From NCBI GenBank assembly GCA_040905285.1, contig JBBDRV010000145.1, positions 1 to 5,677 of the forward strand: a DNA stretch of 5,677 nucleotides, in the 5' to 3' direction. Position numbers and translations under genes: made by a program. Positions 5,405 to 5,677 of the stretch are shown here, piece by piece. Each line of letters begins with the position of its first letter. Positions within the stretch are counted from its first letter, which is position 1. Source of the stretch: JBBDRV01 sp040905285 (GTDB lineage Bacteria > Bacteroidota > Rhodothermia > Balneolales > Balneolaceae). The notes beneath the pieces are model-generated. The model was given only the letters and a program-made list of their open reading frames with translations, searched no databases and had not been told where the DNA came from.

Positions 5405-5677
5405 TTACGTTTTCCCCCGGATGCCGACCGGGCGAAGCGGATTGTAGGCAGGACCTTCCAGCACCGTTCCGTCAGGTGAGAACCTGCTTGCATGGCACGG
5501 ACAATCCCAGGTTTTTTCTGCATTGTTCCAGTGAACAATACAGGCCATGTGGGTACAGACAGCAGAACATGATGAGAGGTGACCTTCATCATTTTTGTAA
5601 ACGGCAATTTTTTCACCGTTTTTTTCAACTACCTGACCCTCTCCGGGTGCAATATTTGCCAGGTCCTTATCATCTAT
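5405..5677 (-). CDS. C-terminal Rieske [2Fe-2S] domain, probably of a FAD-dependent oxidoreductase (5' end outside the window)
   Basis: The last 90 residues of a gene running off the right edge, ending in TAA at 5405-5407. A complete Rieske fold is readable: CTHMAC at 41-46 and WDCPCHASRFSPDG at 57-70, giving the cluster ligands Cys41, His43, Cys59 and His62 plus the disulfide pair Cys46/Cys61. VLEGPAYNPL at 72-81 closes the domain. CHAS replaces the more usual CHGS. The lead-in, IAPGEGQVVEKNGEKIAVYK, and the short tail after the domain are as in DadA-like FAD-dependent oxidoreductases that carry a C-terminal Rieske domain (about 500 residues). A stand-alone Rieske ferredoxin or a bc-type Rieske subunit is less likely given this lead-in. 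The protein would pass electrons between flavin and the iron-sulfur cluster; its substrate is unknown. A shorter ATG-started frame at 5359-5628 is a shadow of this gene. Confidence 0.88.
   Translation of the reverse strand: MDDKDLANIAPGEGQVVEKNGEKIAVYKNDEGHLSSCSAVCTHMACIVHWNNAEKTWDCPCHASRFSPDGTVLEGPAYNPLRPVGIRGKT

Noticed and set aside
5359..5628. 89-residue minus-strand frame
   Set aside because: It is an out-of-frame shadow of the Rieske domain, whose CxH and CxxH motifs are read in the neighbouring frame.

Overview
The window reads as a piece of an ordinary bacterial chromosome with moderate GC (high 40s percent by eye, not computed). It carries six recognisable coding units plus one decayed gene. 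Shine-Dalgarno sequences are weak or absent before most starts, and the stretch before the RNase D start is A-rich. Together with the gene mix, this loosely suggests a member of the Bacteroidota/Balneolota group. That is inference; no marker gene is present to settle it.

Left part (1-2108, all genes on the minus strand). An aldo/keto reductase with an intact catalytic tetrad (295-1290) lies downstream of a broken fragment of the LigD primase-polymerase domain (about 1501-1865). A complete small CsbD-type stress protein (1923-2108) lies upstream of that fragment. The LigD fragment changes frame at an eight-base homopolymer (1591-1598) and loses homology before its catalytic aspartates. Between it and the reductase is a decayed array of four 19-bp units (1374-1449). 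Positions 1-294 hold no gene I can support.

Middle (2109-3119). A 413-bp intergenic region separates csbD from a divergently transcribed membrane protein gene on the plus strand (2522-3043). The intergenic region contains an 18-bp direct repeat and a 20-bp near-palindrome. The membrane protein has an MgtC-type N-terminal region and stops where the long MgtC/DUF4010 proteins normally continue, so it is either a short form or truncated.

Right part (3120-5677, minus strand). In transcription order: the end of a protein with a Rieske [2Fe-2S] domain (5405 to the window edge, very likely the C-terminus of a DadA-type FAD-dependent oxidoreductase); an amidohydrolase of the 2-pyrone-4,6-dicarboxylate hydrolase type (4459-5235); and ribonuclease D (3120-4280). 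The gaps of 169 and 178 bp mean co-transcription is possible but not shown. RNase D converges on the MgtC-like gene.

The genes do not form an obvious pathway. The common thread on the left is stress and redox housekeeping (AKR, CsbD, a former NHEJ polymerase). I found no mobile element, CRISPR array, rRNA or tRNA, and no convincing new system. The most informative observations are the decayed ligD, the possibly truncated MgtC/DUF4010 gene, the repeats around them, and the Rieske domain at the edge.
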